Positions 50,231 to 60,620 of a stretch of DNA of 64,000 nucleotides are shown piece after piece. Where the stretch lies: positions 992,001 to 1,056,000 of the forward strand of contig OY970153.1 of assembly GCA_963706385.1 (NCBI GenBank), read 5' to 3'. Position numbers and translations under genes: made by a program. The notes under the pieces were generated by a model that was given only the letters and a program-made list of their open reading frames with translations, did not search any database and was not told the origin of the DNA. Position 1 is the first letter of the stretch, and every line of letters starts with the position of its first letter. Origin of the DNA: Poindextera sp963706385. Its GTDB lineage: Bacteria; Pseudomonadota; Alphaproteobacteria; Caulobacterales; Caulobacteraceae.

Positions 50231-51472
50231 ATGACCGCGATCGCGCCCGATCCCGCGGCGCGGCGGTCGAGCGCCGCGCTCTACACCCTCTTGTCGGTGA
50301 TGTTCATCAACATGCTGGGGTTCGGCATCGTGGTGCCGCTTTTGCCGTTCTACGCCCAATCGTTCCATGCCCAGGCCTGGCAGATCGCCTTGATCTTCTC
50401 GGCCTATTCGATCGGCGCGTTCTTCGGCGAGCCGTTCTGGGGCAAGCTGTCGGACCGCATCGGCCGCAAGCCGATCCTGATCAGCACGCTGGCCTGCAAC
50501 TGTCTGACCTACCTGGCCCTGGCCTTCGCGCCCAACATCTACATCGCCTTTCTGGTGCGGCTTTTGGGCGGCATGGCCGCCGGCAACGGCTCGGTGGTGC
50601 AGGGTTACATCGCCGACGTCACCCCGCCAGAGCTGAGGGCGGGTCATATGGCCAAGCTGGGCGCGGCCTATAACATCGGCTTCATCGTCGGCCCGTTCGT
50701 CGGCGGCGTCCTGGCTCGGCCCTCGGCCGGGCCGCTGGGCTTCCAGATCCCGATCCTTTGCACCGCCGTGCTGTGCGGGTTGTCGGCCCTGGGCGTGGCC
50801 CTGGTGGTCCGTGAAAGCCGCGTGCGCAACCAGCTCGCCGGCCGCGCGCCCAACCGTTGGGTGATGTTCGGCTTCGCCGCGCGCCATCCAGTGGTCGGCC
50901 GGCTGATGCTTTTGACCTTCGTGGTCGGCTTCGCCTTCACCGGCATCGAATCGACCTTCGGCCTGTGGGCTCAGCACCGGTTCGGCTGGCAGCCGCGCGA
51001 CGTCGGCGGCTGTTTCGGGGTCATCGGGGCGGTGGCCGCCGGCTCGCAGTTCTTCGTCACCGGGCCCCTGTCGCGGCGCTTCGGCGAAACCGCGATGCTG
51101 GCGCTGGGCATGGCCGGCACGGTGCTCTGCACGGCCTTCATGCCGCTGACCAACGGCCGCTGGCCGACCATCGCCCTCATGGCCGCCATGGCCGCGTTCC
51201 AGTCGGTGGCCTTCCCCAACGCCGGGGCGCTGATGTCGCGCAACGTCGACGAGAACCACCAGGGCCAGGTCATGGGCCTGAACAACGCCGCCGGCGCCTT
51301 CGCCCGTTTCGTCGGCCCGCTTTCGGCCGGGCTGGTGTTCAGCGCGATCAGCGTCGACGGGCCGTTCTACATGGGCGCCCTGATCGTCGCGCCGGCGATC
51401 GCCCTGGCGCTGTCGGCCGGTCGGGCGGCGCGGCGCGGCCACGTCGGCGCGCTGGCTGTGTCTTACGATTGA
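50231..51472 (+). CDS. MFS transporter, TetA-like (DHA1 family)
   Basis: The 413-residue protein has twelve hydrophobic segments and the MFS loop GKLSDRIGRKPIL (about 75-87, motif A), with GYIADVTPPELRAGHMAKLGAAYNIGFIVGPFVGG (motif C). It is a proton-coupled drug or metabolite exporter of the DHA1 type, similar to TetA in general layout, but specificity is not assigned. It lies between infC and rpmI, which are normally adjacent. The leader (50112-50230) has no identifiable site. Confidence 0.9.
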   Translation: MTAIAPDPAARRSSAALYTLLSVMFINMLGFGIVVPLLPFYAQSFHAQAWQIALIFSAYSIGAFFGEPFWGKLSDRIGRKPILISTLACNCLTYLALAFAPNIYIAFLVRLLGGMAAGNGSVVQGYIADVTPPELRAGHMAKLGAAYNIGFIVGPFVGGVLARPSAGPLGFQIPILCTAVLCGLSALGVALVVRESRVRNQLAGRAPNRWVMFGFAARHPVVGRLMLLTFVVGFAFTGIESTFGLWAQHRFGWQPRDVGGCFGVIGAVAAGSQFFVTGPLSRRFGETAMLALGMAGTVLCTAFMPLTNGRWPTIALMAAMAAFQSVAFPNAGALMSRNVDENHQGQVMGLNNAAGAFARFVGPLSAGLVFSAISVDGPFYMGALIVAPAIALALSAGRAARRGHVGALAVSYD

Positions 51473-51612
51473 GGCGGCCGGTGCGTGAGCCTTGCCTTTC
51501 GGTGGGGTTTTGTTTATCCACGCCCCCTTCATTGGAACCGCCTGGCCCAAGGCATGCCAGGGCGGTCGTCACGCTATCTAGAGGACGGGGCGGTTAGACG
51601 CTCCGCTGCGAA

Positions 51613-51810
51613 ATGCCGAAGTTGAAGACCAAATCGGGCGCCAAGAAGCGCTTCAAGATCACCGCGACGGGCAAGTTGAAGGCCGGCGTGGCGGGCAAGC
51701 GGCACCGCTTGATCAGCCACAGCGCCAAATACATCCGGCAGAACCGCGGGACCAAGGTGATGAGCGATTCCGACGCCAAGATCATCAAGTCCTACCTGCC
51801 GTACGGCTGA
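51613..51810 (+). CDS. rpmI: 50S ribosomal protein L35
   Basis: The 65-residue basic protein matches L35: MPKLKTKSGAKKRFKITATGKLK, GKRHRLISHSAKYIRQNRG and a C-terminal IIKSYLPYG. It is a late-assembling large-subunit protein. rplT follows 36 bp later in the usual rpmI-rplT order. The 140-bp leader before it shows no structured site I can name. Confidence 0.98.
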   Translation: MPKLKTKSGAKKRFKITATGKLKAGVAGKRHRLISHSAKYIRQNRGTKVMSDSDAKIIKSYLPYG

Positions 51811-51846
51811 CCCCGGCCCCCTCTTTAAAAGACAAGGTGATCTGAC

Positions 51847-52203
51847 ATGGCGCGCGTCACACGGGGCGTTACGTCCCACGCAAGGCACAAGAAAGTTCTC
51901 GAGCAGGCCAAGGGGTTCCACGGCCGGCGCAAGAACACCATCCGGGCGGCCAAGGCCGCGGTCGACAAGGCCGGGCAGTACGCCTACCGCGACCGCAAGG
52001 TCCGCAAGCGCAGCTTCCGCGCCCTGTGGATCCAACGGATCAACGCCGCGGTCCGGCTGGAAGGCTTCACCTATTCCCGATTTATTCACGGCCTTGAACT
52101 GGCCGGCATCGACATCGACCGCAAGGTGCTGGCCGATGTCGCGGGCGCCGACCCCGCCGCGTTCAAGGCCATCGCCGACAAGGTCCGCGCCGCGCTGGCA
52201 TAG
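51847..52203 (+). CDS. rplT: 50S ribosomal protein L20
   Basis: The 118-residue protein has the L20 signature: RVTRGVTSHARHKKVLEQAKGFHGRRKNTIRAAKAAVDKAGQYAYRDRKVRKRSFRALWIQRINAAVRLEG, then YSRFIHGLELAGIDIDRKVLADVA. It binds 23S rRNA early and, in many bacteria, represses its own operon. An AAGGTG Shine-Dalgarno precedes ATG 51847. A large inverted repeat (52233-52330) follows the stop. Confidence 0.98.
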   Translation: MARVTRGVTSHARHKKVLEQAKGFHGRRKNTIRAAKAAVDKAGQYAYRDRKVRKRSFRALWIQRINAAVRLEGFTYSRFIHGLELAGIDIDRKVLADVAGADPAAFKAIADKVRAALA

Positions 52204-52232
52204 ACCGCGGGTTGGGGCGCGACATTTATTCT

Positions 52233-52330
52233 CCGCTCATCCCCGCGAAAGCGGGGACCTAGGCTTTTTTCTGAAATCCTCGCGCTCGACGATAAAACGC
52301 CTGGATCCCCGCTTTCGCGGGGACGAGCGG
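52233..52330. repeat. Long inverted repeat between rplT and pheS
   Basis: The 31-bp arm at 52233-52263 is the near-perfect reverse complement of 52300-52330 (four differences). Each arm itself contains a CCCCGC/GCGGGG hairpin, so two small hairpins can merge into one large stem with a 36-bp loop. A T-run (52265-52270) lies in the loop. It may act as a terminator or processing site between rplT and pheS. Confidence 0.75.
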
Positions 52331-52359
52331 GTTTTGGAATAACGGGCTAGGACGACGCG

Positions 52360-53472
52360 ATGAGCGACCTTTCCACCCTGCAAGCCGAGCTCGCCGGCCA
52401 GATCGCCGCCGCCCCCGATCTCGCCGCGCTCGAGGCGGTGCGCGTGGCCGCGCTCGGCAAGACCGGCCAGGTCTCGCTGCTGCTCAAGTCCCTGGGCGCC
52501 ATGAGCCCGGACGAGCGGCGCGAGCAGGGCCCCTTGATCAACGGCCTGCGCGATGGGCTGACCGGCCTGATCGCCGAGCGCCGCGCCGCGCTGGAGGCGC
52601 AGGCCCTGGAGGCCCAGCTCGCCGCCGAGCGGGTCGACCTGACCCTGCCCGCCCCGCCGCGCCGCAAGGGCTCGGTGCACCCGACCATGCAGGTGACGGA
52701 CGAGATGATCGCCATCTTCGCCGAGATGGGTTTCGCCGTCGCCGAAGGGCCGGACATCGAGGACGATTTCCACAACTTCACCGGCCTGAACTTCCCGCCG
52801 CGCCACCCCGCGCGCGAGATGCATGACACCTTCTTCTTCACGCCCGGGTCGGACGGCGAGCGCAAGCTGCTCCGCACCCACACCAGCCCGATCCAGGTGC
52901 GGGTAATGCAAAAGACCAATGCGCCGCCCACCGCGCCGCAATGGGCCTCGGGCCAGGCCCCGCCGATCCGCATCGTCGGGCCTGGCCGCACCTACCGCAC
53001 CGACAGCGACCGCACCCACACCCCGATGTTCCACCAGATGGAGGGTCTGGTGATCGACAAGAACATCCACATGGGCCACCTGAAGTGGACGCTGGACGCC
53101 TTCTGCCGCCGGTTCTTCGAGACCGAGGCGGTGGTCACCCGCTTTCGCCCGCACCATTTCCCGTTCACCGAGCCCTCGGCCGAGATGGACGTGCGCTGCG
53201 ACCGCTCGGGCGGGTCAATCAAGATCGGCGAGGGATCGGACTGGCTGGAGATCCTGGGCGGCGGCATGGTGCACCCGAACATCCTGCGCACCTGCGGGCT
53301 CGATCCCGACGCGTGGCAGGGCTTCGCCTTCGGCATGGGCATCGACCGGCTGGGGATGCTGAAATACGGCATGCCCGACCTGCGCGAGGTGTTCGCGGCG
53401 GATGTCCGCTGGCTGGCCCACTACGGCTTTTCGGCCTTCCAGGCGCCCAACCTCGCCAGCGGTCTGAGCTAG
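52360..53472 (+). CDS. pheS: Phenylalanine-tRNA ligase alpha subunit
   Basis: The 370-residue protein has an N-terminal coiled coil (about 1-90) and a class II aminoacyl-tRNA synthetase core with FAEMGFAVAEGPDIEDDFHNFTGLNFPPRHPAREMHDTFFF, RTHTSPIQVRVM, a TDSDRTHTPMFHQMEGLVID block and the motif 3 GFAFGMGIDRLGMLKYG. It forms the alpha2beta2 enzyme with PheT, whose ATG starts 9 bp after this stop. It follows an inverted repeat, not an obvious attenuator peptide. Confidence 0.98.
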   Translation: MSDLSTLQAELAGQIAAAPDLAALEAVRVAALGKTGQVSLLLKSLGAMSPDERREQGPLINGLRDGLTGLIAERRAALEAQALEAQLAAERVDLTLPAPPRRKGSVHPTMQVTDEMIAIFAEMGFAVAEGPDIEDDFHNFTGLNFPPRHPAREMHDTFFFTPGSDGERKLLRTHTSPIQVRVMQKTNAPPTAPQWASGQAPPIRIVGPGRTYRTDSDRTHTPMFHQMEGLVIDKNIHMGHLKWTLDAFCRRFFETEAVVTRFRPHHFPFTEPSAEMDVRCDRSGGSIKIGEGSDWLEILGGGMVHPNILRTCGLDPDAWQGFAFGMGIDRLGMLKYGMPDLREVFAADVRWLAHYGFSAFQAPNLASGLS

Positions 53473-53481
53473 GGGGGAGCA

Positions 53482-55872
53482 ATGAAATTCACCCTCTCCT
53501 GGCTGAAGACCTACCTGGACACTGACGCGAGCGTCGCCGAGGTCGCCGAGGCCATGACCATGGCCGGGCTCGAGGTCGAGCACGTCGACGACCCGGCCGC
53601 CAAGCTCGCCGCCTTCTCGGTCGCCAGGATCATCGAGGCGGCGGCGCACCCCAACGCCGACCGCCTGCGGGTCTGCCAGGTGGAGACCAGGGACGGGCGC
53701 AAGGAGATCGTCTGCGGCGCGCCCAATGCGCGCGCGGGCCTGACCACCATCTACGCCCCGATCGGGACCTACATCCCCGGCAGCGGGATCACCCTGGAGC
53801 CGCGCGCGGTGCGCGGGGTGGTCTCCAACGGCATGATGTGTTCGGCCGCGGAGCTTGAAATCGCAGAGGAATCCGACGGCATCCTCGAACTGCCCGACAT
53901 GCTGGCGGTGGGCGCCAGCGCCGCCGAGGCCCTGGGCCTGGAGGCGGTGATCGATTTCGAGGTCACCCCGAACCGGCCGGACTGGCTGGGCGTCGCCGGC
54001 ATCGCCCGCGACCTGTCGGCCGCCGGCTTGGGCGCGCTCAAGGACCTGTCGGTCGCACCGATCGAAGGCGCGTTCCCCTGCCCGATCGAGATCCGGCTGG
54101 ACGGCTCGGACGCCTGCCCGGCCTTCGCGGGGCGGCTGATCCGCGGGGTGAGGAACGGCCCCTCGCCGGCCTGGCTGCAGGCGCGGCTGAAGTCGGTGGG
54201 CCTCAGGCCCATCAACGCCCTGGTCGACGTCACCAACCTGATCACCTACGACCGCGCCCGGCCGCTGCACGTCTACGACGCGGGAAAGCTCGCCGGCGGC
54301 TTCATCGAGGCGCGCCTGGGCCGCGAGGGCGAAGAGGTCGCCGCGCTGGACGGGCGCACCTACGCCGCCGGCCCCGAGATTTGCGTGATCGCCGACGGCT
54401 CGGGCGCCATCGGCCTGGGCGGGGTGATGGGCGGGGCGAGCACCGGCTGTTCGGAGGCGACCACCGAGGTCTTCATCGAATGCGCCTGGTTCGATCCGAT
54501 CCGCACCGCCCAGACCGGGCGGAGCACCGGCATCACCTCGGACGCCCAGTACCGCTTCGCCCGCGGCGTCGATCCGGGCTTCGTCCTGCCCGGGATCGAG
54601 CTGGCCACCCGGCTGATCCTCGAGCTCTGCGGCGGCGAGCCTTCGAGCGTGAGCCTGGCCGGCGCGTTGCCCGCGCCGCCCGCGCCGATCGCTTTCGATC
54701 CGGCCTACGTCCAGCATCTGGCCGGGCTCGATCTGCCGCGTGAGCGGACGTTGGAAATTCTTACCAAGCTCGGATTTTCATACGAGAACAACGGCGTGGG
54801 CGTGACAGTTCAGCCGCCGACCTGGCGCCGCGACGTCGATGGCAAGGCCGATCTGGTGGAGGAGGTCGCGCGCATCGCCGGCTACGACGCCCTGCCGGCG
54901 ACACCCCTGACGCCCCTGCCCCGCCCGGCCGGCGGCGTGCTCAGCCCGCGCCAGGGGCGCATGCGCACCGCCCGGCGGGCGCTGGCGGCGATGGGTTACG
55001 CCGAGGTGGTCACCTGGTCGTTCACCGCCCGCCAGATCGCCGAGCGGTTCGGCGGCGGCCAGACCGAGCTGGTGCTGGAAAACCCGATCGCGGCCGAGCT
55101 GGACTGCATGCGGCCCTCGATCCTGCCGACCCTGATCGAGGCCGCCGGGCGCAACGCCAAGCGCGGCTTTCCCGACGCCGCCCTGTTCGAGATCGGCCCG
55201 GTGTTCGCCGGCGACCGGCCGCAGGACCAACGCACGGCGATCACCGCCGTGCTCGCCCCGCACCCGCCGCGCGACTGGCAGGGCGCGCCCGGCGACGACC
55301 TGTTCGCGCTGAAGGCCGACCTGCTCGCCCTGTTGGACGAGATCGGCGCCCCGACCGGTTCGCTGCAGGTGGCGCAAGGGTCGGTCTCGCCCTGGTGGCG
55401 CCCCGGCCAATCGGCGCGGCTGCAACTTGGCCCCAAGGCGGTGCTGGCCGAGTTCGGCGCCCTGCACCCCGCCGTGCTCAAGGCGCTGGACGTCGAGGCC
55501 CCGGTCTACGGCTTCGAGATCTGGCTGGAGCAGGTCCCCGAGCCCAAGCGCAGGGCGGTCAAGACCCGCGCGGCGCTGGAGCTGTCGGCCTTCATGCCGC
55601 TGACCCGCGACTTCGCCTTCGTGGTCGACGAGACCGTGGCGGCGGGCGATCTGATCCGCGCGGTGCAGGGCGCGGACAAGGCGCTGATCGCCAGCGCGAG
55701 GGTGTTCGACGTCTACCGGGGCGCGGGCGTTATGCCCGGCGCCAAGTCGCTGGCGGTCGAGGTCGCGATCCAGCCGCGCGAGCACACCCTGACCGAGGCC
55801 GAGATCGAGGCGCTTTCGGCCCGCATCGTCGCGGCGGCGGAAAAGGCGCTCGCCGCGCGGCTGCGGGGCTAG
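53482..55872 (+). CDS. pheT: Phenylalanine-tRNA ligase beta subunit
   Basis: This 796-residue protein has an OB-fold tRNA-binding domain (about 38-150; DDPAAKLAAFSVARIIEAAAHPNADRLRVCQVET), the B3/B4 editing region with RPDWLGVAGIARDLSAAG, the B5 and catalytic-like core (WRRDVDGKADLVEEVARIAGYDALP) and a ferredoxin-fold anticodon domain at the C-terminus (MPLTRDFAFVVDE..GD). Operon partner of pheS; a GGGGAG Shine-Dalgarno precedes the ATG. It ends at 55872, 10 bp before a hairpin. Confidence 0.98.
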   Translation: MKFTLSWLKTYLDTDASVAEVAEAMTMAGLEVEHVDDPAAKLAAFSVARIIEAAAHPNADRLRVCQVETRDGRKEIVCGAPNARAGLTTIYAPIGTYIPGSGITLEPRAVRGVVSNGMMCSAAELEIAEESDGILELPDMLAVGASAAEALGLEAVIDFEVTPNRPDWLGVAGIARDLSAAGLGALKDLSVAPIEGAFPCPIEIRLDGSDACPAFAGRLIRGVRNGPSPAWLQARLKSVGLRPINALVDVTNLITYDRARPLHVYDAGKLAGGFIEARLGREGEEVAALDGRTYAAGPEICVIADGSGAIGLGGVMGGASTGCSEATTEVFIECAWFDPIRTAQTGRSTGITSDAQYRFARGVDPGFVLPGIELATRLILELCGGEPSSVSLAGALPAPPAPIAFDPAYVQHLAGLDLPRERTLEILTKLGFSYENNGVGVTVQPPTWRRDVDGKADLVEEVARIAGYDALPATPLTPLPRPAGGVLSPRQGRMRTARRALAAMGYAEVVTWSFTARQIAERFGGGQTELVLENPIAAELDCMRPSILPTLIEAAGRNAKRGFPDAALFEIGPVFAGDRPQDQRTAITAVLAPHPPRDWQGAPGDDLFALKADLLALLDEIGAPTGSLQVAQGSVSPWWRPGQSARLQLGPKAVLAEFGALHPAVLKALDVEAPVYGFEIWLEQVPEPKRRAVKTRAALELSAFMPLTRDFAFVVDETVAAGDLIRAVQGADKALIASARVFDVYRGAGVMPGAKSLAVEVAIQPREHTLTEAEIEALSARIVAAAEKALAARLRG

Positions 55873-55882
55873 GGCTGCGGTT

Positions 55883-55924
55883 TTATCCGCTCATTCCCGG
55901 CGTTCGCCGGGACGAGCGGAATAA
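55883..55924. terminator. Hairpin after pheT (palindromic repeat, terminator candidate)
   Basis: TTATCCGCTCATTCCCGGCG (55883-55902) pairs through a TTC loop with the sequence ending at 55924, allowing a few mismatches, forming an almost 20-bp stem. It lacks a clear downstream T-tract. The CCGCTCATCCC-type arm resembles that of the 52233-52330 repeat, so it is probably another member of that repeat family. Confidence 0.5.
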
Positions 55925-56003
55925 CTTGCGCCCGCGCCACTCGGCTTGACGCCCCCGGCGTCAGGCGCGCCCAATGGCGGCCGGACAAGCTGGAGCCCTC
56001 CCG

Positions 56004-56462
56004 ATGGAAATCAACGGCGTCGCGCACACCTTCATCACCGCCGGCGATTTCGAGCGCTCGCGGGCCTTCTATCGCCAACTGCTGCCGTTTCTGGGCCTGA
56101 CCTGCGTGATGGACACGCCGATGGTCTATTATTGCGTCGGCGGCCGCACCGGGTTCGGCGTCGAGGCGCCGCCGCCCGGGCGCGAGGGCGGGCGCTTCGA
56201 CCAGGGCGCGGTGGGCCTGCACCACATCTGTTTCCGCGCCCGCGGCCGGGCCGACGTCGACGAGGCCCACGCCTTCCTGGCCGGCATCGGCGCCGCCATC
56301 GTGCACGGCCCGCGGGAGGATCGCTACGCGCCCGGCTACTATTCGGTGCTGTTCGAGGACCCGGACGGGGTGCGGCTGGAGATCAACCACGTGCCCGGCC
56401 AGGGCCTGCTGAGCGAGGACGGCCCCAACACCGTCGGCCAGCCGCTGGGGCACGGGGTGTAG
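56004..56462 (+). CDS. VOC/glyoxalase-superfamily protein
   Basis: The 152-residue protein has paired beta-alpha-beta-beta-beta VOC modules: INGVAHTFITAGDFERSRAFYRQLLPFLGL and a second half with VGLHHICFRARGRADVDEAHAFLAGIGA and YSVLFEDPDGVRLEINH. Metal-binding His/Glu positions are present in HTF, HHI and EINH. It may be an enzyme or binding protein of the glyoxalase, dioxygenase or epimerase type; the substrate is unknown. ATG 56004 has GCTGGAGCC upstream. The upstream start (55974) was rejected. Confidence 0.84.
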   Translation: MEINGVAHTFITAGDFERSRAFYRQLLPFLGLTCVMDTPMVYYCVGGRTGFGVEAPPPGREGGRFDQGAVGLHHICFRARGRADVDEAHAFLAGIGAAIVHGPREDRYAPGYYSVLFEDPDGVRLEINHVPGQGLLSEDGPNTVGQPLGHGV

Positions 56463-56479
56463 CGCGGCGGTTTTGATCC

Positions 56480-57094
56480 CTACAGCGGGAGCCACCGGCC
56501 TTTGCGGCTGTAGGCCAGATAGCCGATGTTGGCGCCCAGGCGAAAGCCGACGCCGGCGCGGATCGGGGCCAGGGTGACGCCCTCGGCGCGCTGGTAGTTC
56601 ACCCCCAGGCCGCCGATGAAATAGGCCGATCCGTCGACGCCCGGGAAACGGCGGTAGATCATGTCCGGGTATTGCAGATTGTAGCACAGGGTGAACACCC
56701 GGCTGCCGTTGCCGCCGGCGTCGAAGCCGATCGAGGGCCCCTGCCAGAACACCTTCTGCGGGCGGCGGTTCTTCATGTAGAGCAGGCCCTTGCCGTAGCG
56801 CAGGCCGACACCGAAGGCGGCCGAGCCCTCCTCGCCGGCGATGTAGCCCGTGGGCCGGCCGTTGTCCCTGAAGATCCTTTCGATGATCGAGGCGGCGGTC
56901 TCGGCGGTGACCCCGAAGAAGTCGGACGCGCGGTTGATCAGTTCGTCCTTGCTGTAGGTGGCCGCGCGGTATTGCGTCGAGTGCTCGCCCGGCGGCGGCA
57001 TCTCGTTGTCGTGACCATCGCCCGGCTCGGCGAAGGCCGCGCGGCTCGCCCCTAGAAAGGCCAGGCCAGACGTCAGCAGCAGGCGGCGATCCAT
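56480..57094 (-). CDS. eipA: DUF1134 periplasmic envelope-integrity protein, EipA family
   Basis: The 204-residue protein has a signal peptide (1-22, cleavage after AFA) and one DUF1134 domain (about 45-204): KDELINRASDFFGVTAETAASIIERIFRDNGRPTGYIAGEEGSAAFGVGLRYGKGLLYMKN and FDAGGNGSRVFTLCYNLQ, ending GYLAYSRKGRWLPL. EipA of Brucella and Caulobacter is a periplasmic beta-barrel-like protein required for envelope stress resistance. The start is ATG 57094. It is divergent from lepA, with 109 bp between, and follows the VOC gene in convergent orientation. Confidence 0.9.
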   Translation of the reverse strand: MDRRLLLTSGLAFLGASRAAFAEPGDGHDNEMPPPGEHSTQYRAATYSKDELINRASDFFGVTAETAASIIERIFRDNGRPTGYIAGEEGSAAFGVGLRYGKGLLYMKNRRPQKVFWQGPSIGFDAGGNGSRVFTLCYNLQYPDMIYRRFPGVDGSAYFIGGLGVNYQRAEGVTLAPIRAGVGFRLGANIGYLAYSRKGRWLPL

Positions 57095-57203
57095 GGTCAG
57101 GCTCCGAATCACGTAAGGGCGATCATACCGTGCAATGCGTCCGGTTTGCGGCGGGTTACCGCCGGGCTCGCGCGCGGCCGGTTCTGTGCTAGACCCCCGG
57201 CCC

Positions 57204-59021
<1,818 letters not shown>

Positions 59022-59032
59022 GGGGCTCAGAC

Positions 59033-59446
59033 GTGGACACCCTCACGCCCGCCGAACGCAGCGAGCGGATGGGCCGCGTCAAGAACAAGGGCAGCCGCGC
59101 CGAGCTCTTCGTGCGCTCACTCGTCCATCGCATGGGCTACCGTTTCCGCCTTCATCGCGGCGGCCTCCCTGGAAAGCCCGATCTCGTCTTCCCATCCCGC
59201 AAAAGGGTGATCTTCGTCCACGGCTGCTTCTGGCACCGACATCCCGATCCAAATTGCAAGTTGGCGCGACTACCCAAATCACGGCAGGATTTCTGGGTGC
59301 CGAAGCTAGAGGGGAATCGGCGTCGCGATCAACGCATCGAAAAGGAGCTCTCCGACCTGAACTGGGGCGTCCTGACGATCTGGGAATGCCAGCTTCACGA
59401 CACCGCTTCCCTTGAGAACGAAATCAGAACATTCTTGGACGCATGA
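59033..59446 (+). CDS. vsr: Very short patch repair endonuclease (Vsr)
   Basis: The 137-residue protein matches Vsr: ERMGRVKNKGSRAELFVRSLVHRMGYRFRLHRGGLPGKPDLVFPSRKRVIFVHGCFWHRHPDPNC, with catalytic Asp50 in LPGKPD and zinc-binding His/Cys in HGCFWHRH. It cuts T:G mismatches made by 5-methylcytosine deamination. The start is GTG 59033. Its stop overlaps the methyltransferase ATG by 4 nt. Base composition is AT-richer than lepA, consistent with acquisition. Confidence 0.95.
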   Translation: MDTLTPAERSERMGRVKNKGSRAELFVRSLVHRMGYRFRLHRGGLPGKPDLVFPSRKRVIFVHGCFWHRHPDPNCKLARLPKSRQDFWVPKLEGNRRRDQRIEKELSDLNWGVLTIWECQLHDTASLENEIRTFLDA

Positions 59447-60606
59447 AATCGATCGAACTCTTCGCCGGCGCCGGGGGCCTTGGCATCGGCCTTCACCAAG
59501 CGGGCTTCCATCCGATTAAGGTGGTCGAATGGGACCGCTATTGCTGTGACACGATCCGCGAGAATCAAACATTCGCCAGCCGTTGGGTGAAGGATTGGGA
59601 TCTCTTCGAGGGCGATGTTCGGCAAGTCGATTTTAGCGAGTTGGAAGGCAAGGTCGATTTGGTTTCCGGTGGCCCGCCGTGCCAGCCGTTCTCCCTCGGT
59701 GGAAAACACCGCGCGTATGACGACGCGCGCGACATGTTTCCCCAAGCAATACGGGCCGTGCGGGAGATTCGCCCGAAGGCGTTCGTCTTCGAGAACGTGA
59801 AGGGGCTGACCCGCGCATCATTCCGGAATTACTATGAATACATCAAGTTGCAGATGGAACACCCGGAGATCGAGGCGAAACCAGATGAGGATTGGGCCGA
59901 TCACTTGGCCCGTCTGGAACGGCATCACACCAAGGGAACACGCGATGGCCTGCATTACCGGCTGGTCGCTCAGGTGCTCAACGCCGCCAACTACGGCGTT
60001 CCCCAGAGGCGTGAGCGCGTGGTCTTCGTCGGCTTTCGTGACGATACCGACATCGCGTGGAACTTCCCGCTAGAGACGCATGGCGAAGACGCGCTGCTTT
60101 GGGCAAAGCACCGCGAGGGCGACTATTGGGATAGGCATCGGATCGCCACGAAGGATCGGGCGGTGGACCACGCTGAAATCGAGCGGGCCAAACGTCTACC
60201 AGCAAAACCGACGACATGCGCTTGGCGAACCGTGCGGGATGTTATCAGTGATCTGCCCGACCCGCTGCACGATCGAGACGCGTCACGAAAACTGCCGAAC
60301 CACAAGTTCCAACCAGGGGCGCGAAGCTATGCGGGCCATACGGGCAGTCCGATGGATGAGCCCGCCAAAACGCTGAAAGCGGGCGTTCATGGCGTGCCAG
60401 GCGGGGAAAACATGCTCGCGATGTCTGATGGTTCTGTTCGCTATTTCACCGTTCGGGAAAGCGCGCGCCTGCAGACTTTTCCCGACGACTACGTGTTCCA
60501 CGGCTCATGGTCGGAGACGATGCGGCAATTGGGCAACGCCGTGCCGGTGCGGCTCGCGAAGATCATCGGCGACGCCGTGGCGAGAAATCTGAAGTTCGCC
60601 GCGTGA
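59443..60606 (+). CDS. DNA (cytosine-5-)-methyltransferase of a type II RM system
   Basis: The 387-residue m5C methyltransferase has motif I LFAGAGGLGIG (6-16), the catalytic Cys80 in GGPPCQPFS (motif IV), ENV 117-119 (motif VI), NYGVPQRRERVVFVG 183-197 (motif VIII), RESARLQTFPDDYVF (motif IX region) and QLGNAVPV 362-369 (motif X). The variable target-recognition region lies about 200-320. It is coupled to vsr and converges on a GIY-YIG endonuclease gene, so it should protect that enzyme's site. Confidence 0.96.
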   Translation: MKSIELFAGAGGLGIGLHQAGFHPIKVVEWDRYCCDTIRENQTFASRWVKDWDLFEGDVRQVDFSELEGKVDLVSGGPPCQPFSLGGKHRAYDDARDMFPQAIRAVREIRPKAFVFENVKGLTRASFRNYYEYIKLQMEHPEIEAKPDEDWADHLARLERHHTKGTRDGLHYRLVAQVLNAANYGVPQRRERVVFVGFRDDTDIAWNFPLETHGEDALLWAKHREGDYWDRHRIATKDRAVDHAEIERAKRLPAKPTTCAWRTVRDVISDLPDPLHDRDASRKLPNHKFQPGARSYAGHTGSPMDEPAKTLKAGVHGVPGGENMLAMSDGSVRYFTVRESARLQTFPDDYVFHGSWSETMRQLGNAVPVRLAKIIGDAVARNLKFAA

Positions 60607-60620
60607 AAAAACTGAAGCCG

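Noticed and set aside
50231..51472. Naming the MFS gene as a tetracycline resistance gene
   Set aside because: General TetA-like layout is shared by many DHA1 exporters; no residues specific to TetA were identified.
52204..52359. T-box or phenylalanine leader peptide controlling pheST
   Set aside because: No short ORF with repeated Phe codons and no T-box consensus; the hairpins are a dispersed repeat type.
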